64,000 nt of DNA from Butyricimonas synergistica DSM 23225 (GTDB lineage: Bacteria > Bacteroidota > Bacteroidia > Bacteroidales > Marinifilaceae): assembly GCF_000379665.1 (NCBI RefSeq), contig NZ_KB903370.1:1-64000 (forward strand), read 5' to 3'. Of this stretch, positions 42,762 to 51,992 are shown piece by piece (within the stretch, counting starts at the first letter, position 1; each line of letters begins with the position of its first letter). The translations under genes were made by a program, and so were the position numbers. The notes under the pieces are model-generated. The model made no database searches. It worked only from the letters and a program-made list of their open reading frames with translations, and was not told where the DNA came from.

Positions 42762-43961
42762 ATGAAAACACAGACAGGTCATGGCACGATCTCGCTCACC
42801 GCACTTCTTGCCATTTACTCTATTTCTATGGTCACTTCTCTGCCCGGGCTGGCGATCTCACCCATACTAGGCGATCTTCAACATATATTCAAAGGAGCAA
42901 GCGACCTGGAACTCCAAATGTTAGAATCTCTTCCCTCGTTTATTATCGTTCCTTTTATCTTGCTGGCAGGACGACTATCCTTGCACGTCAACAAGAAAAA
43001 GATACTCATTATAGGACTGGCTATTTTCTTCGGTTGTAGTATCATATACCCGTTCAGTAATTCTCTGTCATTATTACTCGTGGTCAGCGCCTTGCTTGGA
43101 GTGGGAGCTGGAATGATTATCCCTTTCTCCACAGGATTTATCGCGGATAATTTCACCAAACGATACCGCACAAGGCAACTAGGTATAGCCTCCTCGATCA
43201 CGAATCTGACCCTCGTGTTGGCAACCTTCCTCGCCGGAGTACTCGCGGACATCAACTGGCACTACGCTTTTCTGGTGTACTGTCTGTCCGGAATCTCGCT
43301 CCTGTTTGCCTTCAAGCTCAAATCGACCCCACCACCAGTGACTCCCCTGAGAACCATAACCGCCACAACTACCTCTACAAAACATCAGTGGCCAGTTGCG
43401 CTTATGCTACTTTACTACTTTATTACCTTTCTCGTTGTAACCGTGCCATTTAACCTCTCGATTTACATGGAAACCTTAAAACACTATAAAGACCCGGACA
43501 TATCCGGTACGCTCATATCCGTGTTTTTCCTTGCCATGACCATTCCGGGAGTCTTCATCAATAACATTATTTCGGGATTAAAAACAAACACTAATTTTAT
43601 AGCCCTTTGCTGCATCACCCTCGGTTTCGTTTTATTCATACTGAAAGCCGGGCTGGTAATACTGACTATCGGCATCCTGCTCATCGGTTTGGGATACGGG
43701 TGCATGCAGCCAATCATATATGACAAGACGTCTGCCAGTACCGAAGAATCGCACGCGACTTACGCCCTAGCACTCGTTATGTCAATGAATTACGTGGCGT
43801 TAATTACCTACCCGTTTATCACACAATGGTTGCAGGATTTGTTCTCCACGGACGCTTCCTACTTCCCGTTCCTATTAAGCATGATACTGGGCGGGGCGTT
43901 CACCGTGTATGCCTATTTTAGAAGAAACAGTCCCGCACTCGGGATGCAAATGCAAAGTTAA
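42762..43961 (+). CDS. MFS transporter
   Basis: 399 residues and twelve predicted helices, with an MFS-like loop after helix 2 (GRLSLHVNKKKILI) and GVGAGMIIPFSTGFIADNF in helix 4. The central loop (~195-210) is Thr-rich. It is likely a drug or metabolite efflux carrier; substrate unknown. It stands 109 bases before gadC on the same strand but is probably a separate unit, since the gap is long. Confidence 0.85.
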   Translation: MKTQTGHGTISLTALLAIYSISMVTSLPGLAISPILGDLQHIFKGASDLELQMLESLPSFIIVPFILLAGRLSLHVNKKKILIIGLAIFFGCSIIYPFSNSLSLLLVVSALLGVGAGMIIPFSTGFIADNFTKRYRTRQLGIASSITNLTLVLATFLAGVLADINWHYAFLVYCLSGISLLFAFKLKSTPPPVTPLRTITATTTSTKHQWPVALMLLYYFITFLVVTVPFNLSIYMETLKHYKDPDISGTLISVFFLAMTIPGVFINNIISGLKTNTNFIALCCITLGFVLFILKAGLVILTIGILLIGLGYGCMQPIIYDKTSASTEESHATYALALVMSMNYVALITYPFITQWLQDLFSTDASYFPFLLSMILGGAFTVYAYFRRNSPALGMQMQS

Positions 43962-44070
43962 ATATCGCGAGGGGAATAACCTTCATTTGTTAACTCCCGT
44001 ATTTACCGCATGCAAGAGTGCAGAATAGACTAACCATAATTTATATAATTCTAAACTAAATTAATTTAAG

Positions 44071-45597
44071 ATGACAACAAATTCAAACACGAAAAGTACC
44101 GCGATGAAGCTCGGCGTAATGACCCTGGCGATCATGAACGTCGCCGCGGTAGTGAGTCTCCGTGGTCTTCCGGCAGAAGCCGTCTACGGATTGAGTTCCG
44201 CGTTCTACTACTTGTTCGCGGCTATTGTATTCTTGGTTCCCACGGCACTGATTGCAGCCGAACTTGCCGCCATGTTCTCCCAAAAAGAAGGTGGAGTTTT
44301 CCGTTGGGTAGGTGAAGCTTACGGGAAACGGGTCGGCTTCCTCGCGATCTTCCTGCAATGGATCGAGAGTACAATTTGGTATCCTACCGTGCTGACGTTC
44401 GGTGCCGTGTCTATCGCTTACATCGGTTTGGACACCTCGGAGGATGCACTTCTTGCCTCCAACAAAATCTTTACACTGGTAACCGTGTTGGCCATCTACT
44501 GGATCGCCACGTTTATCTCCCTGAAAGGATTGGGATGGGTAGGTAAAGTTTCCAAAATCGGAGCCATGGTCGGAACTATTATCCCGGCAGCGTTACTGAT
44601 TATCTTCGGTATTATTTACATCTCCACCGGGGGACACAACAACATGGACATGAGCCAAGGTTTCTTCCCCGACTTAACCAACTTCGACAACCTCGTGCTC
44701 GCCTCGGGCATCTTCCTCTTCTACGCGGGTATGGAGATGATGGGTATCCACGTGATGGACGTGAAAGCCCCCGCCTCCAAGAACTACCCGAAAGCCATCT
44801 TTATCGGCGCGGGTATCACCGTTATTATCTTCGTGCTAGGTACATTTGCCCTCGGTTTGATTATCCCGGCAAAAGACATCAACCTGACACAGAGTTTGCT
44901 GGTCGGCTTCGACGGTTACTTGAAATACCTGCACATCAGCTGGGCTTCACCCGTGATCGCCATTGCCTTGATGTTCGGTGTGCTGGCTGGAGTATTGACA
45001 TGGGTTGCCGGTCCTTCCAAAGGTATTTTCACCGTGGGCAAGGCCGGGTATTTGCCCCCGTTCTTCCAAAGGACCAACAAAATTGGTGTACAAAAGAACA
45101 TTCTTTTTATCCAGGGAGCCGTCGTTACCATTCTGGCACTCTTGTTCGTGGTGATGCCTTCCGTGCAATCTTTCTACCAAATCCTGTCACAGTTGACCGT
45201 ACTATTGTACCTCATCATGTACTTGCTAATGTTCTCCGCGGCAATCGTCCTTCGCTACAAGATGAAGAAAGCAGAGCGTCCCTTCGCCATCGGCAGGAAA
45301 AGCAATGCCGGGATATGGATCATCGGCGGGCTCGGTTTCTGCGGAGCCTTGTTGGCATTCATTCTGAGCTTTATCCCGCCATCACAGATAGACGTGGGCA
45401 GCACCACCGTTTGGTTCTCCGTGCTTATCATCGGTTGCGTCGTGGTAGTAGCCACCCCGTTCATCATCTACGCTTCGCGTAAACCGTCATGGAAAGACCC
45501 GAACGCGCAAATCGCACCTTTCCACTGGGAAGAACAACCGGTACAAGCCGCTCCCGCGCAAGCAACAACGACTAAAACAAACACAACAACAAAATAG
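44071..45597 (+). CDS. gadC: Glutamate:GABA antiporter
   Basis: 508 residues of the APC superfamily with twelve helices. The N-terminus has MKLGVMTLAIMNVAAVVSLR and GLPAEAVYGLSSAFYYLF; further on FYAGMEMMGIHVMDVKAPAS is typical for GadC. A Thr/Gln/Ala-rich tail (residues ~490-508) could be the pH-sensing C-plug. It imports glutamate and exports GABA at low pH, in step with GadB. First gene of the cluster gadC-glsA-channel; a structured repeat follows at once. Confidence 0.92.
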   Translation: MTTNSNTKSTAMKLGVMTLAIMNVAAVVSLRGLPAEAVYGLSSAFYYLFAAIVFLVPTALIAAELAAMFSQKEGGVFRWVGEAYGKRVGFLAIFLQWIESTIWYPTVLTFGAVSIAYIGLDTSEDALLASNKIFTLVTVLAIYWIATFISLKGLGWVGKVSKIGAMVGTIIPAALLIIFGIIYISTGGHNNMDMSQGFFPDLTNFDNLVLASGIFLFYAGMEMMGIHVMDVKAPASKNYPKAIFIGAGITVIIFVLGTFALGLIIPAKDINLTQSLLVGFDGYLKYLHISWASPVIAIALMFGVLAGVLTWVAGPSKGIFTVGKAGYLPPFFQRTNKIGVQKNILFIQGAVVTILALLFVVMPSVQSFYQILSQLTVLLYLIMYLLMFSAAIVLRYKMKKAERPFAIGRKSNAGIWIIGGLGFCGALLAFILSFIPPSQIDVGSTTVWFSVLIIGCVVVVATPFIIYASRKPSWKDPNAQIAPFHWEEQPVQAAPAQATTTKTNTTTK

Positions 45598-45719
45598 TTT
45601 ATAAAGTCCGCAAGGTCACGGGTGTCCTTCGGACAGTGTTTAACCGGCAGCTCCAGCTGCCGTGAGCAAAGCGCCCCGCAGGGGTCTATTGACCTTATAG
45701 ACCTTACGGACTTTATAGA
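45598..45719. repeat. Structured inverted repeat R1, between gadC and glsA
   Basis: Outer arms TTTATAAAGTCCGCAAGGTC (45598-45617) and GACCTTACGGACTTTATA (45700-45717) pair with one mismatch. Inside are CGGCAGCT/AGCTGCCG (45645-45662, perfect, 2-nt loop) and a CCCC-GCA-GGGG hairpin near 45,673-45,684. It starts directly after the gadC stop. Its core is shared with R2 at 46703-46844 (ACGGGTrTCCTTCGG, then GTGTTTAAC). Confidence 0.8.
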
Positions 45720-45740
45720 CTCTAAATTAAAATTACAGGT

Positions 45741-46712
45741 ATGAAGAAAACAATTACAACCAGTGACCTCAAGAACCTAGTAAACGAGGCACACGCGCAA
45801 GTGAAAGATTTGAAGGGAGGAAAGAACGCGAATTATATTCCATTCCTGGACAAAATCGATTCCAACCTGTTCGGCATATCCGTTTGCCTCCCCTCGGGAG
45901 AAGTCATCACGGCAGGCAACACGGACTACGTGTTCGGTATTGAATCCGTATCCAAAGTCTACACGGCAGTACTCGTGTTGCGCCAATACGGGGCACAAGC
46001 CGTTCTCGACCAGATCGGGGCTGACGCCACGGGATTGCCTTTCAACTCGATCATGGCAATCTTGCTGGAAAACGATCATCCCAGCACCCCGCTCGTGAAC
46101 GCCGGGGCGATCTCCGCTGACAGTATGGTGAAACCTATCGGCAATAGCGACGCCAAATGGAAAGCCATCACCGACAATATGCGGGAATTAAGTGGCAGTG
46201 ACCTCAAATTACTCGACGAACTTTACAAATCCGAGAGCGAAACAAACTTCAACAACCGTTCCATCGCATGGTTACTTAAAAACTTTAACCGGATATACGA
46301 CGATCCGGATATGTCACTTGACCTTTACACGCGCCAATGTTCCATGGGGGTAACGGCAAAACAATTGTCTATCGCCGCCTGCACCATCGCCAACAACGGG
46401 TTGAACCCCGTGACGAAACAACAGGTATTCGAACCGTCACTTTCACCCAAAATCACGTCGTTGATCGCCACCGTGGGATTCTACGAGCACACGGGCGATT
46501 GGCTGTACACCAGCGGCGTCCCCGCGAAATCCGGGGTAGGTGGAGGCGTACTGGGTGTTGTTCCCGGTTTATTCGGCATTGCCGCTTTCGCGCCACCACT
46601 GGATGAAGCCGGAAACTCCGTGAAAGCACAAGCGGCCATCAAATACATCGCCCAGAAATTAAATGTCAATGTATTCGGGGGGCGACCAAGTGGAAATAAA
46701 ATAGGTCTATAA
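45741..46712 (+). CDS. glsA: Glutaminase A
   Basis: 323 residues. The beta-lactamase-like serine glutaminase fold is marked by the SxxK motif Ser69-x-x-Lys72 (ESVSKVY), then NAGAISA, and KSGVGGGVLGVVPG near the end for the oxyanion loop. It hydrolyses glutamine to glutamate and ammonia. Ammonia binds a proton, and the glutamate feeds GadB, so it supports acid resistance. The cytoplasmic protein starts 21 bases after repeat R1, and its TAA stop lies inside the left arm of R2. Confidence 0.95.
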   Translation: MKKTITTSDLKNLVNEAHAQVKDLKGGKNANYIPFLDKIDSNLFGISVCLPSGEVITAGNTDYVFGIESVSKVYTAVLVLRQYGAQAVLDQIGADATGLPFNSIMAILLENDHPSTPLVNAGAISADSMVKPIGNSDAKWKAITDNMRELSGSDLKLLDELYKSESETNFNNRSIAWLLKNFNRIYDDPDMSLDLYTRQCSMGVTAKQLSIAACTIANNGLNPVTKQQVFEPSLSPKITSLIATVGFYEHTGDWLYTSGVPAKSGVGGGVLGVVPGLFGIAAFAPPLDEAGNSVKAQAAIKYIAQKLNVNVFGGRPSGNKIGL

Positions 46713-46844
46713 GGTCTGCAAAGTCCATAAAGTCACGGGTATCCTTCGGGCTGTGTTTAACAGCAGCCCAAGCTGCCGTGGACAAAGCGCCCGCGGGGTC
46801 AAAGACTTTATGGACTTTATAGACTTTACGGACTTTATAGACTT
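46703..46844. repeat. Structured inverted repeat R2, after glsA
   Basis: The left arm ends AAAGTCCATAAAGTC and the right arm begins GACTTTATGGACTTT (15-bp perfect). Both arms consist of iterated ~10-bp units (TAWARAGTCY). The core contains GCAGC/GCTGC and CCC-GCG-GGG hairpins at the same places as R1. It ends 15 bases before the channel gene start. Confidence 0.8.
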
Positions 46845-46859
46845 ATAAACTAAATCATC

Positions 46860-47528
46860 ATGAAAAGAAGCAAGGTACTGGAAGAAATACTCAACGGTTT
46901 TGTTTTATTGGGTAGTATGGCTATCATCGTGGTTGCCTCCATTGAATTACTGAAAGGCAACGAAGCGCTGAGCGAATCATTTATATTAAAATTCCATCTC
47001 TGGATATGTTCCTTGTTCCTCGCCGACTTCTTCGTGAGATGGTACACGGACGGATGGACAGCCCGATTCTTCTGGAACAACCTGTTCTTCCTCATCGTAT
47101 CCATCCCTTATTTGAACATCGTGTACAACCTTTCCACCAGCATATCCCACTCGACGTGGATCCTGCTACGCCTTATCCCGCTTGCCCGGGGTATATACGG
47201 GGTATCGCTTATCGTCGGCTGGATGACCCGCAGCAAGATCACGAATCTGCTTATCACCTACCTCACCATCCTGTTCACCACGATTTACTTTTGCAGCATC
47301 GTCTTCTACTACATGGAACATGATGTAAATCCTCCCGTGAAAACCTACTGGGATGCCTTCGACTGGGCACTCATGAACGTCACTACCGTCGGTTCCAACA
47401 TCTTCGGCGTCACGAAAATCGGACAAATCCTCGCCGTCGTCCTCGCTGCCGCGGGCATGATCTTCTTCCCCATCTTCACCGCTTACGTCACCACGAAATT
47501 CCAGAACAAGCGGAAAGGAACTAACTAG
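46860..47528 (+). CDS. Small ion channel of the K+-channel family with altered selectivity filter
   Basis: 222 residues with six predicted helices, the layout of a voltage-sensor-like channel (S4-like segment WILLRLIPLARGIYG). The pore region WDAFDWALMNVTTVGSNIFG has TTVGSN (175-180) where K+ channels have TVGYGD, so Tyr-Gly are replaced by Ser-Asn. A related channel often accompanies gadB/gadC/glsA in Bacteroides, from memory. It could balance charge or pH during acid stress (inference). Last gene of the plus-strand cluster. Confidence 0.8.
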   Translation: MKRSKVLEEILNGFVLLGSMAIIVVASIELLKGNEALSESFILKFHLWICSLFLADFFVRWYTDGWTARFFWNNLFFLIVSIPYLNIVYNLSTSISHSTWILLRLIPLARGIYGVSLIVGWMTRSKITNLLITYLTILFTTIYFCSIVFYYMEHDVNPPVKTYWDAFDWALMNVTTVGSNIFGVTKIGQILAVVLAAAGMIFFPIFTAYVTTKFQNKRKGTN

Positions 47529-47564
47529 CCAGGCTCCCGCCATCACCCCGCTATCATACCGCCC

Positions 47565-47653
47565 GTTTCAATACAACTTCAATACAAAACCTATACAAAA
47601 AAGCACGTTTTTGTATAGAATATGTATCTTCTGCCGTCATTTTGTATTGAAAC
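47565..47653. repeat. Nested palindromes between the channel gene and gadB
   Basis: Outer arms GTTTCAATACAA (47565-47576) and TTGTATTGAAAC (47642-47653) and inner arms CTATACAAAAA (47591-47601) and TTTTTGTATAG (47608-47618) are all perfect. Together they would form one long stem-loop in RNA or a cruciform; no ORF covers them. Confidence 0.75.
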
Positions 47654-47708
47654 AAGCGGGAATCCCGCGGGAAGATCACGAGTACATGACAAGATGATAC
47701 CTGAAAAA

Positions 47709-47730
47709 GAGGTGTGCCGAAACACACCTC
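47709..47730 (-). terminator. Terminator after gadB
   Basis: GAGGTGTG and CACACCTC with a 6-nt loop; on the minus strand the stem is followed by TTTTT. Confidence 0.8.
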
Positions 47731-47757
47731 CTCAATTACATCATTGCAACAACGCTA

Positions 47758-49155
47758 CTAGCGAGAGTGATTGAACCCTCTCGGTTTCTGCGGTTCTTTG
47801 TTTCTCCACGCGAGAGCGCTGTTAGTCGGTTCTTTCAAAGCGTCTAACTGTTTCACGCAACGACGAATGTCTTCCATCAACAAGTCGGCAAGGTCGATAC
47901 CCGTACCCTGGCGGACAACGACACGCATGATAATCACGTCCTCCATTGCCTTCGGCATCGTGTAGGCGGGCACTTGCCATCCTTCCACGTGCAGGGCGTC
48001 GGATAAATCATACAGCGTCCAGTTGCGTTTCGGGTCTTCTTTCAGTTTCCATATAAACAACGGGTTCGGCATATCATTACTGAAGAACTCGAACAATCCT
48101 GTCTCTTGTAATTGTTTTTTCAAGTACAAGCACACGTTAAGGCAATTTTGTTGCACTTTCCTGTATCCCTCTTTACCCAGGCGCAAGAATTGATAGTATT
48201 GAGCCAGCACTTGGTTACCCGGACGGGAGAAGTTGATGGAAATACTCGGGATATTAGCCCCCAAATAGTTCACGGCAAAGTTCATCTCTTCCGGTAAGTA
48301 TTGTTTGTCTTTCCAAACCACCCAGCCCACACCGGGATATACCATGCCGAACTTGTGCCCGGATGTACTGATAGAAAGTACCCATTTCAAACGGAAATCC
48401 CACAACGTGTCCGGGTCAATGAACGGGTGAATGAAACCTCCCGTGGCAGCGTCCACGTGGATACAGATTTCCCACCCCTTCTCTGCATTCAATTTATCCA
48501 ACGCGTCATTGATCTCCTTCACGTTATCATTCAGACCGGTGATAGTCACACCTTGAATAGGCACAACGCAAATCGTGTTCTCGTCACACATCTTCACTAC
48601 ATCCCGCGGGTCAAGCGTGATCTTGTCCATGGTCACGGGCACCATACGCATCTCTACATCCCAGTAGATAGCGAATTTCTCCCACACCACCTGCATACAG
48701 GTTGAAATGATGAAATTCGGTTTATCGGTGGGAAGACCTTTTGCCCGGCGTCTTTTCTGCCAACGTTTCAAGGCGGCGATACCACCCAACATACAAGCCT
48801 CGGAAGACCCCACGGTACTCGTACCCGTGCAATAGGGTTTCTCGGGAGAGTTCCACAATTTGGCGAGGATATTCACGCAACGGCGCTCGATCTCGGCGGT
48901 CTGCGGGTATTCCGTCTTATCAATCATGTTTTTATCCATGTTCTCGGTCATCACCTTCCGGGCGTAATCGTCCATCCACGTGGTCACGAAAGTAGCCAAA
49001 TTCAAACGTGAGTTCCCGTCGAGCATTGCCTCGTCGTGAACCATTTGATAAGCCACTTCGCCCGGCATCATTCCCTCAGGCATCTCGTACTTAGGCGCAA
49101 CCCGTGCCTCTTCATCTGTCCCAAAAACCGGTGTGATAGGATTTTCTGTCTTCAT
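47758..49155 (-). CDS. gadB: Glutamate decarboxylase (PLP-dependent)
   Basis: 465 residues, the normal GAD length. PLP is bound through Lys268 in SGHKFGMVYPG; Asp235 in HVDAATGG holds the pyridine nitrogen; GTSTVGSSEACMLGG is the phosphate-binding region. It converts glutamate to GABA and CO2, using up a cytoplasmic proton. The end NHSR retains a His near the C-terminus, which in E. coli GadB plugs the active site at neutral pH. It is encoded convergently to gadC-glsA-channel, with its own terminator at 47709-47730. Confidence 0.96.
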   Translation of the reverse strand: MKTENPITPVFGTDEEARVAPKYEMPEGMMPGEVAYQMVHDEAMLDGNSRLNLATFVTTWMDDYARKVMTENMDKNMIDKTEYPQTAEIERRCVNILAKLWNSPEKPYCTGTSTVGSSEACMLGGIAALKRWQKRRRAKGLPTDKPNFIISTCMQVVWEKFAIYWDVEMRMVPVTMDKITLDPRDVVKMCDENTICVVPIQGVTITGLNDNVKEINDALDKLNAEKGWEICIHVDAATGGFIHPFIDPDTLWDFRLKWVLSISTSGHKFGMVYPGVGWVVWKDKQYLPEEMNFAVNYLGANIPSISINFSRPGNQVLAQYYQFLRLGKEGYRKVQQNCLNVCLYLKKQLQETGLFEFFSNDMPNPLFIWKLKEDPKRNWTLYDLSDALHVEGWQVPAYTMPKAMEDVIIMRVVVRQGTGIDLADLLMEDIRRCVKQLDALKEPTNSALAWRNKEPQKPRGFNHSR

Positions 49156-49294
49156 AATTTAATTAGTTTAGTTTATTTTATAACGAAAAATAAATCGTCG
49201 TTCTTTCCGACGTCGCTAATAATTACGTGACCGAATCCCGAAGGTTTCAACCTCTCACCACATTTAACAACACTTGCAATTTGCTGACACTTGC

Positions 49295-49348
49295 AATTGA
49301 AAATTGAAAATGAACTCCTTCCCCCTTCGGGTACTTCAATTTTCAATT
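49295..49348 (-). terminator. Terminator-like hairpin at the end of the pentapeptide gene
   Basis: AATTGAAAATTGAA (49295-49308) and TTCAATTTTCAATT (49335-49348) are perfectly complementary over 14 bp and include the stop codon. The right arm sequence recurs at about 26,295-26,314. The interval from gadB (49156) holds nothing else but AT-rich sequence. Confidence 0.55.
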
Positions 49349-50022
49349 ATTTCATCCTTTACCACCAAACCTAGCAACCGGGAAAAATCCAACGCCTGCA
49401 ATGACGTGACGACAACTCCCCGCAAATCTTCCGGGTTCAAGCGGATGCCTGCCAACTGGCAGGAACGAAAATCCATTCCCCGCAACGTGGCACGGGAAAA
49501 CTCCGCTTCCGTGAGGTTACACGTATCGAAACACACCGGGGAGAATGTGCAATGCTCGAAACTCCCGCTCTGCATATCGCTATGCGCGAACGACACTTGC
49601 TTCATCCGGCTCATGGAAAAGTTCACGTACCGGGCATTGCAATGATGCACGAGCACGTGATTCAAGCTACATTCTCCCAGGTTCGTCCCCAACAACTTGC
49701 AAGCGACAAACTCTACACGGTAGAATGCTGCCTCGAAAAAAGACACATTTGACAAATCGCAATTCTCGAACCGCACGTCGCTCACCTGTGCCCCCCGGAA
49801 ACTACAATTACTAAACGTCACCCCGTTAAACACGCAGTGATTCAATTCCAGATCGGCGACCTCTGCCCCGTCCACACACTCCTTCCGGAACACCCCATCG
49901 CACACCTCCTCATCCCTCAACAATTCCTCCAGCGTTTTCACGCTTTCCCTCACCCCCTGCACCACGGGAGGGACTATCTTCATCTCGTTGCTGCCCTTGC
50001 CTGCCTTCTGTCTCAATGCCAT
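49336..50022 (-). CDS. Pentapeptide-repeat protein
   Basis: 228 residues. From ~60 on, the sequence follows the A(D/N)LxX pentapeptide rhythm (VADLELNHCVFNGVTFSNCS, FRGAQVSDVRFENCDLSNVS, FEHCTFSPVCFDTCNLTEAE). This predicts a right-handed quadrilateral beta-helix of about seven coils. The first ~55 residues are not repetitive. Some family members mimic DNA and protect gyrase; nothing here allows a specific role. Starts at 50022, or at the ATG at 49983. Confidence 0.85.
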   Translation of the reverse strand: MALRQKAGKGSNEMKIVPPVVQGVRESVKTLEELLRDEEVCDGVFRKECVDGAEVADLELNHCVFNGVTFSNCSFRGAQVSDVRFENCDLSNVSFFEAAFYRVEFVACKLLGTNLGECSLNHVLVHHCNARYVNFSMSRMKQVSFAHSDMQSGSFEHCTFSPVCFDTCNLTEAEFSRATLRGMDFRSCQLAGIRLNPEDLRGVVVTSLQALDFSRLLGLVVKDEIIEN

Positions 50023-50151
50023 AACTTCTTTCGTCTAATCATCATATTACCGTTCCAAAGATAACATTTTTTCCATCGGACAGTCATAGTATCCCACAAC
50101 TTTTACACCCGATTTTCAGTATAAACGATGATAACATTAACAGACCGAGTC

Positions 50152-51798
50152 ATGGAACAAAGTTTTTTAAAACTAATAGAACACAGCATAAAAGAACATT
50201 GGCATCTGCCGTCACTCACGGACTACCAGGGAGCGGAACACAATTATAAAGACGTGGCACGCTGGATCGAGAAACTACATATCCTGTTTGAAAGAAGCGG
50301 CATCCAACCGGGCGACAAGATTGCCCTGTGCAGCCGTAACACTTCGAACTGGGGAATCGTTTTCCTCGCCACGCTGACATACGGCGCCGTTGCCGTTCCC
50401 ATCCTGAACGAATTCCGCCCGGACACCATACACCATATTATCAACCACTCCGGGGCACGCCTGCTCTTCGTCGGCAAATCCGTGTGGGACAACATCGACC
50501 ACGGGGAAATGCCCGGACTGGCGGGAATACTTGCCATAGCGGACTACTCGGTGATCTCTTCCGACAATGCGGCAATGGCGGAAACAGTACCCGTGCTGGA
50601 AGAATTATTCAAGCAGAAACACCCGGAAGGGCTTCAATTACGGGACGTGCACTACCGGGTGGAACATCCCGATGAACTGGCGATGATAAACTATACCTCC
50701 GGGACAACCAGCTCGCCCAAGGGCGTAATGCTGCCCTACCGCAGTATGTGGTCGAACCTCCGCTACGCTCTCGACCAGATGGGCTACACACCCGGCGAGA
50801 AACTCGTGTCCATCCTCACGATGGCACACATGTACGGGCTTGCCTTCGAATTCATCTACCCGTTCGCCAGCGGGATACACATCTATTTCCTGCAAAAGAT
50901 GCCCTCCCCGAAGATACTAGGCGAAGTATTCGCGGATATCCGCCCGCACCTCATCGTGGCAGTGCCGTTAATTATCGAGAAAATCATCAAAAGCCGCGTA
51001 CTCCCCCAGTTGGAACGATTCCACATCAAGCTCATGCTAAAAATACCCGTGCTGGGAGGCAAGATTCGCCACAAGATCAAACAACAAATCCTCGATGCTT
51101 TCGGCGGACGATTCAAACTCCTCGCTGTCGGGGGAGCGGCACTGAACAAAGAAGTCGAGGCATTCCTCCACTCCGTGAAATTTCCCTACACGGTGGGTTA
51201 CGGAATGACGGAATGCGGTCCGGCAATCGCCTTCGACCACTGGCAGACCTTCCGCCCCACCTCTTGCGGCAAGGCTGTAGACCGCATGGAGATCAGGATC
51301 GAGTCCGACGACCCCTTCAACAAGGTGGGCGAAATACTCACGAAAGGCGCAAATGTCATGAAAGGCTATTTTAATAACCCCGAGGCGACGGGAACCGTCC
51401 TTTCCCCCGATGGATGGCTCCACACCGGGGACCTCGGCGTGCTGGACAAAGATGGTTACCTCTATATCAAGGGGCGCAGCAAAAGCCTTATCCTAGGTCC
51501 CAGCGGGCAGAATATCTACCCGGAAGAGATCGAAGATATACTGAACGCGCAACCCTACGTGGCGGAGTCGCTCGTGATCGAGAAAGACGGGAAACTCACC
51601 GCCCTTGTCTACCCTGACGCCGAAGCGATGAAGCAGAATAAAATCACGAAAGAAGCCCTCCACAAGATCGTCAACGAAACCCGCAAAACAGTAAACCAGC
51701 AACTCCCGGCATACAGCCAGATTGTCCGCGTACAGATACACGAGGAAGAGTTCGAGAAGACCCCGAAGCGGAGCATAAAACGGTTCCTTTACCAATAA
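50152..51798 (+). CDS. AMP-binding acyl-CoA synthetase-like enzyme, paralogue 1
   Basis: 548 residues from MEQSFLKLIEHSIKEHW, chosen because the paralogue at 52787 starts the same way. ANL motifs: INYTSGTTSSPKGVMLPYRS (P-loop), GYGMTECGPAIAF, WLHTGDLGVLDKDGYLYIKG, and the C-terminal KTPKRSIKRFLY with the catalytic Lys. It resembles long-chain fatty-acid-CoA ligases (FadD/FAA1-like) that activate fatty acids via acyl-AMP. The two paralogues flank a DUF4251 gene, which suggests a tandem duplication with insertion between. Confidence 0.9.
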   Translation: MEQSFLKLIEHSIKEHWHLPSLTDYQGAEHNYKDVARWIEKLHILFERSGIQPGDKIALCSRNTSNWGIVFLATLTYGAVAVPILNEFRPDTIHHIINHSGARLLFVGKSVWDNIDHGEMPGLAGILAIADYSVISSDNAAMAETVPVLEELFKQKHPEGLQLRDVHYRVEHPDELAMINYTSGTTSSPKGVMLPYRSMWSNLRYALDQMGYTPGEKLVSILTMAHMYGLAFEFIYPFASGIHIYFLQKMPSPKILGEVFADIRPHLIVAVPLIIEKIIKSRVLPQLERFHIKLMLKIPVLGGKIRHKIKQQILDAFGGRFKLLAVGGAALNKEVEAFLHSVKFPYTVGYGMTECGPAIAFDHWQTFRPTSCGKAVDRMEIRIESDDPFNKVGEILTKGANVMKGYFNNPEATGTVLSPDGWLHTGDLGVLDKDGYLYIKGRSKSLILGPSGQNIYPEEIEDILNAQPYVAESLVIEKDGKLTALVYPDAEAMKQNKITKEALHKIVNETRKTVNQQLPAYSQIVRVQIHEEEFEKTPKRSIKRFLYQ

Positions 51799-51992
51799 GC
51801 CCGCAAGGGACAACCGCTTTTCACGACCTTATCACCCCTCGAACAGGGCAACATGACATCTTAATCCATTCAAAATTTGCATTTTATTCTTATTTTTATT
51901 ATCTTGTCATGGAAATTGCACCACGCGGGAAGTGGTACGCAATTTGTTACACATACAACAAGAGTTATATTCACACGAAAAACAACAAGAAC

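Noticed and set aside
46860-47528. Channel gene as a pseudogene because of the altered filter
   Set aside because: The frame is intact with all helices and full length, and it sits in a coherent cluster; altered specificity is more likely than decay.
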